A stretch of DNA of 64,000 nucleotides from positions 19,034,001-19,098,000 of the forward strand of contig OX485806.1 of NCBI GenBank assembly GCA_950295325.1, given 5' to 3'. Each line of letters opens with the position of its first letter. The first letter of the stretch is position 1. The translations under genes were made by a program, and so were the position numbers. The stretch is from Polytrichum commune (Eukaryota; Streptophyta; Polytrichopsida; Polytrichales; Polytrichaceae). A model generated the notes under the pieces. The model saw nothing but the letters and a program-made list of their open reading frames with translations. It did no database searches and was not told the DNA's origin. Below, in pieces: positions 23,702 to 35,619 of this stretch.

Positions 23702-25576
23702 TTGCTTCACAACACATTTACAAAAGAAAAACTGCAACGTGAGAGGGCTTTCAAGTAAAGGTAAGGTAAGCATGCTTTTTATATTGGTCACATTTTGTGA
23801 TCGAATGTATATTTATATATGAATGATGCATGGTTAGTACGTGTGGATGTAAGAAAAGACATAAAAAGGATATGTGTTTACAAGAGATTGGACTCCGTGT
23901 TCAAAATGTATCAATTATTCTAGGTTCAATGGTCAACATGTGGGTGAAGGGGGGGACTCATATGAGCATTTCATGTTCATGAGAATTTTCACTTTGACAA
24001 TGACTCAAGATTTTCATGTGAGCTCCAAAAAATGTGATGAAAATGGCTACAATCATGATTGAGGATTACCAATCATTTCGCATTGATTGTGTGTATCATA
24101 TTCTACGAGAAAATGGATGTAGAGCTAAAGGTCTCCATTTAAGGTATGTTTATTTTTGTGGTCTTATTGCAGGCAACATTTCCAACTCCACACAAACTTT
24201 TGGCCGTTGGATCGGGTCATGAATCACGCGGTCAACAATTGAGAATCATGTTCAAGGGGAGGGCGTCTCACTCCCTTGTAGAAACATGAACCATATGCAA
24301 TAAAGGGGCATTTGTAAGGGACTACAAAGTAATTCACATATTCATGGGATATTGTAATATGTAATTGATGTTCATTCTTGGATTATACCTATTATAATCT
24401 CAAATTGGAATTCCATTACCCTAGAATAATTTATGAGTTTGAAACTTGAGATAGGATCCTATCTTTTATTGCTCAACATTTTCTAGTGGGACACCAATTG
24501 TCAATTACCCCTCACCCTTTGAATTACATAGATTGTCAACTCCAGTTTTAGAATCAAAGGTGGGATTCAAAAGTTATAAGAGGTCAAAGTGTAGATTATC
24601 TTTCTCTTCAAACAATCACATAGGTCCTCCCAGTTGTGTTCATAATTAAACCTAGAATGGCGTATATAGTTGATTACATTGTCTAATCTCACTACAACAC
24701 TTGCATTTTTAAAGTGAGTTCATAATTCAAGCCTCGCTATATACCACGCAGTAGTTGGAGTCCAATTAAGAAGGGTAACCATATAATGCCAAATTACTTA
24801 TTTCTAGTTCTATTGTGGTCACTTCCTACTCCATAAACATTCTGGTTGTTGGATTGGCTTGGAAATTGCCCATGAAAAGTCTCATTTAGCTACAACATTA
24901 TCACGTATAAGTGTGGGTTACCATTTGTAGTTACACATTACTACAACTTGTTTCATCGAGAATATAATTTTTCACCAAGTAAGATATATAATGTTCTTTT
25001 ATTTGCATACTAGCTATTTACTTTGTTTGGGTAAAAAATGATATTATGATCACAAAGTCACAACAATGTGTACCTCCAAACGATAACCCACATTTATTGG
25101 TGTTACTAGTGCAACAATTTGCAAATCATGAAGATTATCATCTTAAGTTTCAGAATTGGAGTGGAAATGCAAAGTTTAGAAGATGTCAATTTATAACTTA
25201 GTTATATAACTTCATCTTAAAATTTGAAAAAGTTGTCCATGTCAAACAACAACTGCAAATTGCCCAAGTTCATAATTTCAATGAAATTGGGATGTAACAA
25301 AAAATCTATTGCAAAGGATTGAACGTAATCTGTGTAAGTGCAATGATATGTGCAATTAGGTTGCCTACGCAAATAGGTCGCCTTTTTACAAGGTTCAAAT
25401 CTCGAAGGTGGCAGTCTTTACCAATTAGAGCAATTTTATATCCGATTTACTGTTATGACAGCAGCCCAGTTGCAGTGAGATTGCATTCAACTTTTAAATT
25501 TCCCACTGCTTGCTACATATATTTTAGCAAAGAAACAGTTGACGATATTCTTATAAAATTAATGCATGTGACCACC
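23702..25576. other. No gene recognised
   Basis: AT-rich spacer; contains loose copies of the 19.9-20.7 kb repeat theme but no supportable gene. Confidence 0.45.
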
Positions 25577-25797
25577 ATGAACGGAGAGAACCGACCACTC
25601 GTTACAGATGAACCAGTTGAGTTTGAGAAAATCACTGGTGAATGTTCAAAGACTTCAGGAAAATTACTCAGTATTTCAGAGGAATATGTGGAATATACCT
25701 CACACTAGTAAAGAAAAACCGAAAGATCACAACATGTAACCGGTTGGACTTGGAAACACTAGGATTTTGACCAATTATGCCCAAAAATCTCACAGGC
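25577..25797 (+). mobile_element. MITE of the GGGGAGA family, copy 3
   Basis: AACGGAGAGAACCGACCACT … GATGAACCAGTTGAGTTTGA … ATGTAACCGGTTGGACTTGG … CCCAAAAATCTCACAGGC. Right end degenerate. It sits about 50 bp upstream of copy 4 in the same direction. Confidence 0.7.
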
Positions 25798-25845
25798 TAC
25801 CGAACGGGGTCATTTGAAGTTGGCTCAAGGGCCCTCATACACAAT

Positions 25846-26063
25846 GATCGGGGAGAACCGGCAGTTAGTTACAGATGAACCGGTCGAGTTTGAGAAATAA
25901 TCGGTTGAAGTTCAAGACTGCAGGAAAAGTACCCCTCATTTTAGAGGAATTTTTAGAATATACCCTACTTTAATAAAGGAAAACAGGTGGATGTCAACAT
26001 GTAACCGGTTGGACTTGCAAACATTAAGATCTCAACCGAACATGCCCAAAAATCTCCCCGATC
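25846..26063 (+). mobile_element. MITE of the GGGGAGA family, copy 4 (best preserved)
   Basis: 218 bp bounded by GATCGGGGAGA and its exact complement TCTCCCCGATC. Internal text matches the other copies. No target duplication could be fixed because the 11-bp ends merge with the flanks. Confidence 0.75.
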
Positions 26064-26346
26064 ACTGCTCATACACTGAAATAAGTCTGACAGTGTAGAA
26101 AAGAATACTCTTTCATGTTTTTAACTGTTGACTTCTGTGGAACTAGATTAACTGTTAACAACAATGATAGTGCTGTAATTGATGCTCTGGACAATAGAGC
26201 CTTCTTCACATGTGCCTCATTCATTATCAATAGCTAGTATGTATGTTATTTTATTTTAGATAGCTAGCCACCTAATTAAATATTGGCCCACAATCGAAGC
26301 TGACTCAATTTTGTTGGTTCTTCTTCATAATACTTTGTAACAGTGT

Positions 26347-26526
26347 CCGGGGAGATTTTTGGGCATAATTGGTCAAGGTCCTAGTGTTTCCATGTTCTGA
26401 TTTTCCGGGTTTTCTTGGTATAATGGAGGTATATTCCATAGATTCCTCTAAACTGATGGGTAATTCTTCCTGAAGTCTTCAACTTCGACTGGTTCATCTG
26501 CAACTAGCAGCTGATTCTCCCTGTCC
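26347..26526 (-). mobile_element. MITE of the GGGGAGA family, copy 5 (inverted)
   Basis: Opens CCGGGGAGATTTTTGGGCAT and closes AGCTGATTCTCCCTGTCC; reverse orientation to copies 3 and 4, so transcription through 25.6-26.5 kb could form a long imperfect hairpin. Confidence 0.7.
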
Positions 26527-26927
26527 ATTGGTTTGTCACAGCTCAAACATAACTCAAAATTCAGACTGTGATTGATGGACTTGAGAATGTGCTTTCTCAA
26601 TGATGGTTGAATGTTTTTTTTGTAACTTAAAGTTACGACTGATCAATAACAAGAAGAAATCATCCTGCTGGAGAGTATCTCTCTCAAGTATTATATTGTA
26701 GTGTGTAATGTAGTGTGAAACATGGCATATAGTATTAGTGATGGTACATGGTAATTTAAGCCAATACGTATATGGCAATCTATGAGCCAACTATGTCTGA
26801 TTAAAAGCTCAGAGTCCTTTGCAATGAAGAGTGGTTGGTAATAAGCTGTTAGAAATTATGTGTATATTATGATGACCATCCTTGCATGTACCCATCTTGG
26901 AAAGTTACCGACTTTCAAGGCATCCCC

Positions 26928-27335
26928 ACTACACTAAGTATTGTAATTAAGTGTCATATGATATTTTATGTCACTTGTGGTAACTTTTCCTATGACACTT
27001 GTTATGAATAAGTTCACAGACCTACTGTCATGGATGATTGAAATTTGGATGAAATCCATGCCGATTATTGAAAGAAAGTTTGGTATACTTTGCATCCTAC
27101 CAATTTTGTAATGAAATATTGTCATCGATGATTGAAAGTTACTAGATGAAAAATCACTTTGTGAGTGACAGTTTTTGCCACATTGCGAATCTTTAAATAT
27201 CCAAATGTTTTTACAAGGAATGACAATGAACTTGGAGTTTACATAAAGTGTTGGTGACACTACACATGCACTTTACAATGAGTATTGAGCAAGACAAATA
27301 GAATTGGTGACACTAAATACAATATTTAGTGTAGT
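26928..27335. mobile_element. CACTA-like non-autonomous element
   Basis: The left end CACTACACTAAGTATTGTAA (from 26927) and the right end …CAATATTTAGTGTAGT are inverted copies over about 28 bp, and both sides are flanked by CCC. CACTA elements start CACTA, carry TIRs of this size and make 3-bp duplications. The right end lacks the final G of the canonical TAGTG end. No transposase is present, so this is a deletion derivative or MITE. Confidence 0.6.
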
Positions 27336-27656
27336 CCCCTCTAAGTCTCTGAAGAGCACCTTGAAAAAGGGTGGCGGAGGTGGGGTGGGTTCATGACACT
27401 TGTGACCTATCGTAGGGGGTGCAATAACAACATGTTCTCTCTAGTTTGTTGTTAATTCATTCTACTTGAGTCCCAATAGGGTTATATTGTATTAATATGG
27501 ATTAAAATAGACATGTCTCCAGGTTATACAATGTTTTGCTCCTCTCTACCTCCTCCATCGTAGTGTCACAAAACTTTATGGTCCCTTCTTATTCATCCAT
27601 GTTTAAGCATGTCCTCTAATACAGGTTCGTGGTTGTTTCATTTTGAATGTGTCCTA

Positions 27657-27893
27657 CTCCCTCTGTCTCAAAATTATTGTCCTGTCCCCCCCCCCGGAAG
27701 TTTTCTGTCCCAAAACGATCATTGTTCAAGATCAAATGTTTATTGATTTTGTTGATGTAGAATAATATTTGGCACACCAAATTATTTGGCAAAACTTTCT
27801 ACATCAACAAAATCAATAAACATTTGATCTTGGAAAATCATTTTGGGACAGAAAACTCTGAGGGATAGGACAATCATCCTGGAACGGAGGGAG
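27657..27893. mobile_element. Stowaway-type MITE, complete foldback
   Basis: CTCCCTCTGTCTCAAAATTA at the left and …GGAACGGAGGGAG at the right are typical Stowaway ends, preceded by TA at 27655-27656. The right flank reads TG rather than TA, a decayed target. The two halves pair almost along their length: GATCAAATGTTTATTGATTT against AAATCAATAAACATTTGATC and CTGTCCCAAAA against TTTTGGGACAG. Transcribed, it would form a hairpin suited to small-RNA processing. Confidence 0.85.
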
Positions 27894-30152
27894 TGATAAA
27901 CTGTTCGGAGGTTTTCCAATTAATTTCATTGTCATATTCAACGTAAAAACAAATCCTTCGGATTACATTTCTTTTCAAGATGTTGTCATTAGATGAATGA
28001 GATGCATACCTGTATGCAATACTTCACATCGGTGGGTTGAGGCCCTTGTTGCAAGTTATCAATCAATAATCACAAAAAAAATTGTCAAGTACAGTAGAAT
28101 TGCATAAATAAAGCTTGGCCTGCATAAGACTATGGCCCTTGATTTCATGTACGAAGGGTATAACACCTCGGGGGGGGTAGTGTGTTAAAAAGTTAAGGAT
28201 ATAGGTGCGAACAACCACTATTTTATAGGGGGGTATTACTTTCAATTCTCTTCTTTTTTTCACATGCTATCATTATGTAAATTTCTACTTTGGGTTAATA
28301 GAAAAATGGCTTGCATTACTTATAATTCCAAATTACCTATTATTCCATACCCTATAGTACTTTAAAGATGTCCAGTGCCATTTTTGATACCCTATATTAC
28401 TCTTAAGTTCATTTATAATTTTTAACCCCCATGTTTTAAAAATACCCTATCATTTGTTCGCATGTATACTGCTACTCCAACCAATGACTACCCCCCCCCC
28501 CCCCCCCGAGTATAACACACGTGCCTTGTGCATGCAGTTACTCTTTTTAATTGGACACCTTAACTTCGGAATCTCTACTTTGATTTGGAAACGTGAAATG
28601 ACAATCTTCATGATTTTCAAGTTACAACTATCTATATAGAGTAACTTTGAGCCAGGATGCCAACCAAAAAAAGCACGTGTAGTTGAAAGTCCCCACAACA
28701 TGGCCACATACTTACATGGAGGGCTTTTGCTATGTGAAAGTCAATCATTTCCAACATACAAACACACATCATTGGGAAAATTGACAAGTGCGTAAATCTA
28801 CCACAATTCCATCATGTATGGTGTTTATTATAACTTGCGCAATGGTGTCATTTACCTTATAATGAGGCCTATGCTTGGTAACAATATTGGCTAACAATTC
28901 GACTATTAGTCTCGTGACACTTGGCGTTAGACTTGTGCTTACTAATATCTTGGCATTAGTTTGCTCAATAATAGCTTGAGGTATATGCATAGGTTACATG
29001 AAGGTCAACAAGTTGATGATAAGTGTAAGTCCAAATGACAATTGAGTTGACATTAGTATGGTCAATATCAATATCTTCCTCTTGCAAACCAAAATGTAAA
29101 TACATGGCATATGCCATTCGTATCTTGAATGTAAATATCTTCCTCTTGCAAATTGAAATGTAATACTTGGCATTAGTATGATCAATAAAATGTTATGATT
29201 GCACACTTAATGTACAAACTATCATCTCAAGCACTCCAATGTGCTACTCTAAATATCATACCGTAAGTAATTGCGCACTTTAGAAAGTTACTTATGTTGA
29301 CAATTAGCAGACGTGACACTGTGCTAGGCCTCTATGCATCTAGTGTAGACCGTTTGCCAAAGTGTATGACACTAAAGATGATAAACAATGTTTTGTGTAG
29401 AAGAAGTTTGCATGGGTAGGAAGTTCATTGCGCGTAACACTCTTGAAGTTTGCGTGTAGGAATATATATGATCGGAACACGATCTCAATGGCCAGTTATC
29501 GCTCGGACAATACATAAGCTAAAATCTAGATGGTGTGAAAACCAACACATGACAGACACGTGATCAAAAATCAACACCTTGAATCCTTGCACATGTCCAC
29601 CATCGTAACATCAAACTCTAATGTTGGTTTTGACTCTTAGTCATCTATAAATAAAACTTTACACCCTTGTAACTTTTACACACGTAACTCAAACGAGACA
29701 TACTTTGGTGCGTTGGAATTCCCTGTCAATCGCTACAGAGAATTCTCATTAGAAAATAAGAACATAAACATAAATTTTCTTTTTATGCTGAGCGCTTTGC
29801 TTGTTGTTTACAAACAAATTTATCGAATTGGGTCAATACCAATCAGCCGCCACCTCACAACACCTGTCATCTATGTATCCGCCATCAGCAAGATTTGAGC
29901 TGCAAATTTGTGTACTAATTTAGTACCATGTGCGCCTATGTTCACAGCTTAATAAGGGGTCACACTCACTCGAACCCGAACCAAGTGAGTCACCTACCAA
30001 CTGGTGGAGTTAAGCAAGGGTATGATGGCCCCTCCACCATTGATTACAATCTCCCCATGATGATGTAGATTAGCACTGGGAGTTAAGAAGGGAGCCGGAA
30101 TTCAGGGACTGAACTGGAGTCTAGAGTTCTCACTCACCCCCTCACTCAGCAT
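27894..30152. other. No gene recognised; upstream region of KCS
   Basis: Apart from the C run and a weak foldback motif near 28808-28832, I see no gene. The last several hundred bases should hold the KCS promoter. Confidence 0.45.
28491..28507. repeat. Homopolymer run of 17 C
   Basis: Uninterrupted C run; exact length is prone to sequencing error. Confidence 0.9.
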
Positions 30153-30160
30153 TATAAATA
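30153..30160 (+). promoter_or_regulatory. Candidate TATA box for the KCS gene
   Basis: TATAAATA lies in otherwise C-rich sequence, followed about 30 bp on by CA-containing start-like sequence (CCCTCATCAG). It is 1 kb from the ATG, so the leader would be long and may hold an intron. Inferred, not proven. Confidence 0.35.
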
Positions 30161-31160
30161 CAATGGCTGTTGTAAGGCTCGCCGTCCCTCATCAGTCTCC
30201 AACAGTATAAATCTCCACTGCAATTCCTCCCCTTTCAAATTACAACTTGCAGTTGCAGCCGCCCTACATGAGGACTTATGAAGTAGAAGAGTCTCTCTCT
30301 ATCCTAACTAACTTGTTGCTTGATCCCCCACGGACACCTCCAAGTAGTTCCCTCACATGCGTTCAGTTATTATTTTAGTTTCTGTGCAGAGTCGGAGCAG
30401 GTTTTGTTGGCAAGGAAGCTGATTTTGTGAAGTACTCTTGTGGACTGTGTTTGTTCTGCACTTGTTGAGCTCTGGTTGAACCTGTTGGTTACATTTACAG
30501 CTTCTGAATGTGACTCGAACCGAGTCAAGTTTCAGAGCTGGGTCCATGTATTATAGTAAAAGAAGATAGGTAGCAAATTTCTGTGTTTAATCTGTGTTCT
30601 GTGTTCTGTGTTATGCTCAATGTGGTGAAAGTCTAGTCCTTCAATCTGAGCTCCACCGCTAAATCATTTAGGACCTGTCTAAGGATGTGTGTAGTTATTA
30701 GATCTGTTTGCCACATTGATTTTCCTGCCTGTGGTTGTTGATTTGTGGTCATGAGGAGCACTTAAACCTCGGATTTCAGACACAAAATTAGGGCCTTGGG
30801 TCCATTATGTATTTTTGTAGAAGATAGTTAAAAATTTCTTCTGTGGTGATCTGTAGTATTAACTTGTCTGAATTTTCTTCTGTGACGTTCTGTGAGGACA
30901 TTCCCTAGTTCATGATGAGAGCATATTATTGAGCTGGTGCTTACATTGAGATGCTGGAACTCCTGCATTCTTGCTGAGGGAAACCAAGCTACTCAACCAC
31001 GATGATACCAAGAATTTTCTGAGCTCTGTTTGAGAAATTAAAACATCAGAAGTGTATTTGCAGTTCAGTGACTGAAAAGCTAAGCTTGACTAGGTGCTGG
31101 TGAGTACACAAGTGATCGTGAACCTCCAGTTTGTGCAAATTTGCGAAGAAGGTCACCGAA

Positions 31161-34100
31161 ATGGGTGAGGCAGTACAATATGAGGACACGTTGAGCGACA
31201 CTAGTGTGGGATCAACAGACCAATTCATCTCCATCAAGGTGCGGAGAGTCCTCCCGGACTTCCTCCAATCAGTTCGACTCAAATACGTGTTACGAGGCGT
31301 CTACCACGCGGTTGCGAAGCATGTGGCAGCTCTGTTGATCATCCCCCTGGTCATGCTGACCAGCGTGGAGATCAACCGACTGGGCCACGAGAAAACACTC
31401 GAAATCCTCTGGAACCAGCTCCAATACAATCTGTTCAGTGTTCTAGTATGCACGGGAGGCTTCGTGTTCGCCGTAACCCTGTACTGGATCTCTCGGCCTC
31501 GAAGGGTTTATCTTGTGGACTTTGCATGTTACCACCCTGACGAGTCTTACTCGGTGAGCAAGCAAGGGTTGCTGAACCACGCTGCAGCAATCAACCGGTA
31601 CACTCCAGAAAGCTTGGAGTTTCAAAAAAAAATTCTGGAGAGGTCCGGGATGGGAGACCACACCTATGTTGCAAAAGTTTGCATGAGCCTCCCTTGCAAC
31701 CCTACCATAAGAGCTGCGAGGGAAGAAGCAGAGGACGTCATGTTCGGATCCGTGGATGAGCTTCTGGCCAAAACTGGGGTGAAGCCTAACCAAATTCGAG
31801 TTTTGGTGGTGAACTGCAGTTTATTCAATCCCACTCCTTCACTTTCGGCCATGATTGTGAACCGGTACAAGATGCGTGGTGACATCAAGAGTGTGAGCTT
31901 GGGCGGCATGGGGTGTAGTGCGGGCTTGATTGCTGTGGACTTGGCCAAAGATTTGTTGCAAGTGCACCGAGACTCTTATGCCCTTGTGTGTAGCCAGGAG
32001 GTTCTGGCCAAGTCGCCGTACTTTGGTAATGACCGGCCGAAGCTCGTCACCAACTGTTTGTTTCGTATGGGTGGGGCGGCCATCCTCTTGTCCAATAAGA
32101 GGACTGATAGCTGGAGGGCCAAGTATGAGCTTCTGTACACCGTGCGTACCCACAAGGGAGCTGATGACAAATCCTTCCGGTGTGTCTTTGAGGTAATTAT
32201 AACTTAATTTCGTGTTGTCACCACCATGATATTTCTCCCCTGCATTTTTCCTGCTGATGATGATCTGTTGTTGTTCAGTACTACTTTGGAGCTTAGAGTC
32301 AGCGGTTAGTTAGTTTCCATGGCTCTGCTGGCTTGATGTCTTTTAATTTGTGGATATGATGTAAATTGTTTTCATGTATATTTGCACTGTGAAAAATTGC
32401 TATTGTAGCTGCGACCTTTGAGACCTTTCGATGAGTAGTATTGCATGAATAGATATATATAGATATATATATATGTGGGCAGTTCTACAGTTTAGCTTTT
32501 TCTTCCTGGTCTTTTGCTTCTCTGTAAACCCATGTTGGTTTGCATGGCAATCGGTAGTAAGGAAACATCTGAAGCAAGCATGCTTTTCGACACGGTCAAC
32601 AACTTCAGAAACTGTCATCTGGGACCTGTTGAAAAGATCCCATTTTGTGTTACAAGGATGGCTAACATCATACACATTTGACACACAAGATGGCCTTTTT
32701 GATGGGTCCTCGGTGACAAATGCCCATTTGTGGGCCATGTCGAAATTAGAAGTCGGGCCTGCTTTCCTACTACAGTGTATTGTGTGCTAAGAAAGTTTGC
32801 TCAATGCTACGTGTAATATGCAAATGTTCCACGTTGATGCATGTGTGGCAATCAATCTGTAGCACGCGTAGGGGTCGCCGTCTTTAGAACATGGTTTGGA
32901 TCTGCTAAACCATTTCTAATATGAAAGCATTACTTGGGAGCTACCTTCCCATTATTAAAAAATATCAAGAGTACAAGTTTTAAGGAAAAATATAAAATTT
33001 CTTAGAAGTGAAATTCAACACCTAGGGGGTCTGGATGGTGACCCATGTTATAGGAAAAAATGTAACTCTAACTAGTTCCAGCACTAATATTTTGAAAGTG
33101 GAAACTTTTTCTGATTCAGATACGAAACTTATCAATGAATTCCTTTCAATTCCTCTTTTCCAAGCATGTTTCTCCTATTTGTGAACGAACAATTCACCAA
33201 TCCATGAGAAGTTTTAGAAGAAGATTAGAAGCTGAACTGTTTAAAAGGAAGGGTTGCCACCCCAGGGTGGCAATATTGTGAGCCGTTTGCAGAATAATGG
33301 TGATATTATGGTCGGTCCAGTAATTTTGAGAAGGTCCCCATGATTGTACTCTCAAGATTGAAATTGGTTTATTAATGGCCCAACGGTATCGCCAGGCATT
33401 GGAATGTGAAGAGTGTGTTTTATCATGAACTATATTATACATAATTTCCCATAACTTCGTCCTTGTTAACCCTAGCATACTATATTGATGTGGCCGTGCT
33501 GCAGGAAGAAGATGAGAGTGGTGAAGTGGGCGTGTCGCTCTCCAAGGACCTCATGAGCGTCGCAGGGGATGCACTCAAGACCAACATCACCACCTTAGGC
33601 CCTTTGGCGCTGCCATTCTCCGAGCAGCTCCTCTTCTTCCTCAGCCTGGTGGGTCGCAAGGTCTTCAAAATGAACAACAAGCCTTACATCCCGGACTTCA
33701 AGCTTGCATTTGAGCATTTCTGCATCCATGCTGGAGGCCGCGCTGTGTTGGACGAGCTCGAGAAGAATTTGGACTTGAGTGAGTGGCACATGGAGCCATC
33801 TCGCATGACCCTGTACAAGTATGTCTACTAGACCCTCTCTGATCATTTACCCCCATCTCCATGGCTACCTAGATCCCTGAAGCTGCTGAGACACTGTTAA
33901 GAGGTTTGGTGCTTTGGACCCGAGTTTAAATTACTGCTACTACAAGCATTTTTAAGACAAGTAATTTCTTGAAAAAACTTAGGACGGTGACCCCTGGTAC
34001 AGAAAATTGCTTCTCCAATGGGCTCCTCTGAGTTTGACTCTTCTTTCCAGGTATGTTGCACTATGTGAAATAGCATATGATCAGTTCAAGTATGTATACT

Positions 34101-35380
34101 ACATCTTCCCTAATGATACCTCCTCCCATCTCCATGCCTACCTATCCCGAAAGCTGCTAAGACATTTGGTACTTTGGATCTGTTTTAGTATTATAATAAG
34201 CATATTTAAGACTATATAATAAGCACATTATTTCTGGAGAAATACCTATTAAGGTGACTCCTGGTTTAGAAAATTGCTTAGACAATGGGTTCCTCTGAGT
34301 GATCTCTTTTCAGGGGTGTTGCACTTCTTTGTGAAATAACACATAATCAGTTTGCTTAGTATGTATCCTACGTCCTCTTTAATGATATCTCCCCCCATCT
34401 CTGGCATGGCTACCTATCCTGTTAAAACAAGTTTTAAGAAATATTACTGTGCAGGCCCAGCTTTTGCATTACAAGACAAAACAAGAATGGTGACCCTTGC
34501 TTTAGAAAGATTGCTTCTACTTAGTTTTAAGAACGACACTTCAAAGTGGTGACTAATATTGTAGTTCAGAAGCAAATGACATCAATGGGTTCCTGTACAT
34601 GACCTCTTTCTAAGCATGTGGCTCCTCTCTTGTGAGGCAATAATCATTTATTGTGTCGGTAACAAATAATCAATCCAAATGAAGCATTTAAAGAAGCGGT
34701 TCAGAACCAACTGTACAAGTATGTATACTATATCCTCCCTAGCTGCTAAAACATTTTTGAGAAACATTATCTTGGATCTGTTTCGGTCTCCTGGCAAGCA
34801 TTTCTCAGACTATAAACTCGAAACACTATCGAAACTCCTGCTAAATCAAAAATATAGTTCTACTCAGCTTTAAGAACGACATTGAAAGTGTAATGACATC
34901 AATGGTTTCCTGCCAATGTCCTCTATCCAACTAAGCATGATGCTGATCTTCTTTGTGAAACAAAAAATGATCAATACATTTAAAGCATTAGAAGTGATTC
35001 AGAAACCCGTACTAGTTGCCACCCCCGGATGGCTATTTCTGCAAAGACTAGCAATTGGGTCGGTTCTTGAGGGCTGATCAAAGGAAGTTGTTCAATAATG
35101 ATGTTGTGGCAGGTTTGGGAACACATCCAGCAGCTCCCTGTGGTATGAGTTGGCGTATACTGAGTCCAAGGGCAGAGTGAAGAGAGGCGACCGAGTGTGG
35201 CAGATTGCCTTTGGCTCCGGGTTCAAGTGTAACAGCGCTGTGTGGAGGGCCCTTCGCACTATAAGTCCACCCAAGATCAGCCCCTGGTATGGCATCATTG
35301 ATCAGTTCCCTGTGAAGGAGGCGCCAATCGCCTTAACCATCCCCCAGCCCACTGCTCATCATGCCCAGCAAACTCCTTGA
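31161..35380 (+). CDS. KCS: 3-ketoacyl-CoA synthase (very-long-chain fatty acid elongase condensing enzyme)
   Basis: KCS condenses malonyl-CoA with long-chain acyl-CoA in the ER membrane, setting chain length for waxes, suberin and sphingolipids. Exons are 31161-32192, 33505-33818 and 35113-35380, with GT-AG introns in phases 0 and 2; together they give 537 codons without a stop. Two membrane helices lie near residues 52-70 and 91-110. The FAE1/CUT1-type catalytic domain contains [15 protein letters not shown] and the nucleophile Cys252 in GGMGCSAG, with His419 in [10 protein letters not shown] and Asn452 in [15 protein letters not shown]. Their spacing (167 and 33) matches Arabidopsis FAE1 (Cys223, His391, Asn424) to within one residue. 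Exon 3 encodes the end, [20 protein letters not shown]. The first Met at 31161 precedes a hydrophilic N-terminus usual for the family. Overall it most resembles the KCS11/KCS20 type. It looks intact. Confidence 0.95.
32193..33504 (+). other. KCS intron 1
   Basis: Phase-0 intron from GTAATT after codon 344 to GCAG at 33504. It contains a TA-rich microsatellite near 32450-32475; open stretches inside it show no recognisable domain. Confidence 0.85.
33811..34980 (+). repeat. Tandem repeat that includes the exon 2 splice donor
   Basis: Unit starts: 33811 (CTGTACAAGTATGTCTACTA, the real exon end and donor), 34083 (CAAGTATGTATACTAC), 34351 (TTAGTATGTATCCTA) and 34711 (CTGTACAAGTATGTATACTA). The fourth copy keeps the last eight exon bases exactly, so the duplicated segment began in exon 2. 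Divergence between units is substantial. Confidence 0.75.
33819..35112 (+). other. KCS intron 2, built of tandem repeats
   Basis: Intron from GTATGT to GGCAG. Its first 1.1 kb consists of about four diverged copies of one unit of 270-360 bp. Each copy opens with a donor-like AGTATGTxTxCTA and runs through CCCATCTCC, GCTACCTATCC, AGCTGCTAAGACA, GTGACCCCTGGT and CAATGGGTTCCTCTGA. Confidence 0.8.
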
Positions 35381-35619
35381 TGCTTCAGACATTATGATCG
35401 ATGATGATCAGTAGCCAGGCAGCTCAGAATTACACTGATACAACCTCACTACTGGAATCCAGTGGATTTAATGTCATATTCGTTTGTCAACTTTGTGACA
35501 TTCTTAGTTTCCACCGAGAGAAAGTGTCATATATGTGACATTATTGTGCTCTATAAGTTGGCATTAACGCAGTCAAAATGCAGTCAAAACACATTAGTGT
35601 TTGTGAATTAGTTCGTGAA

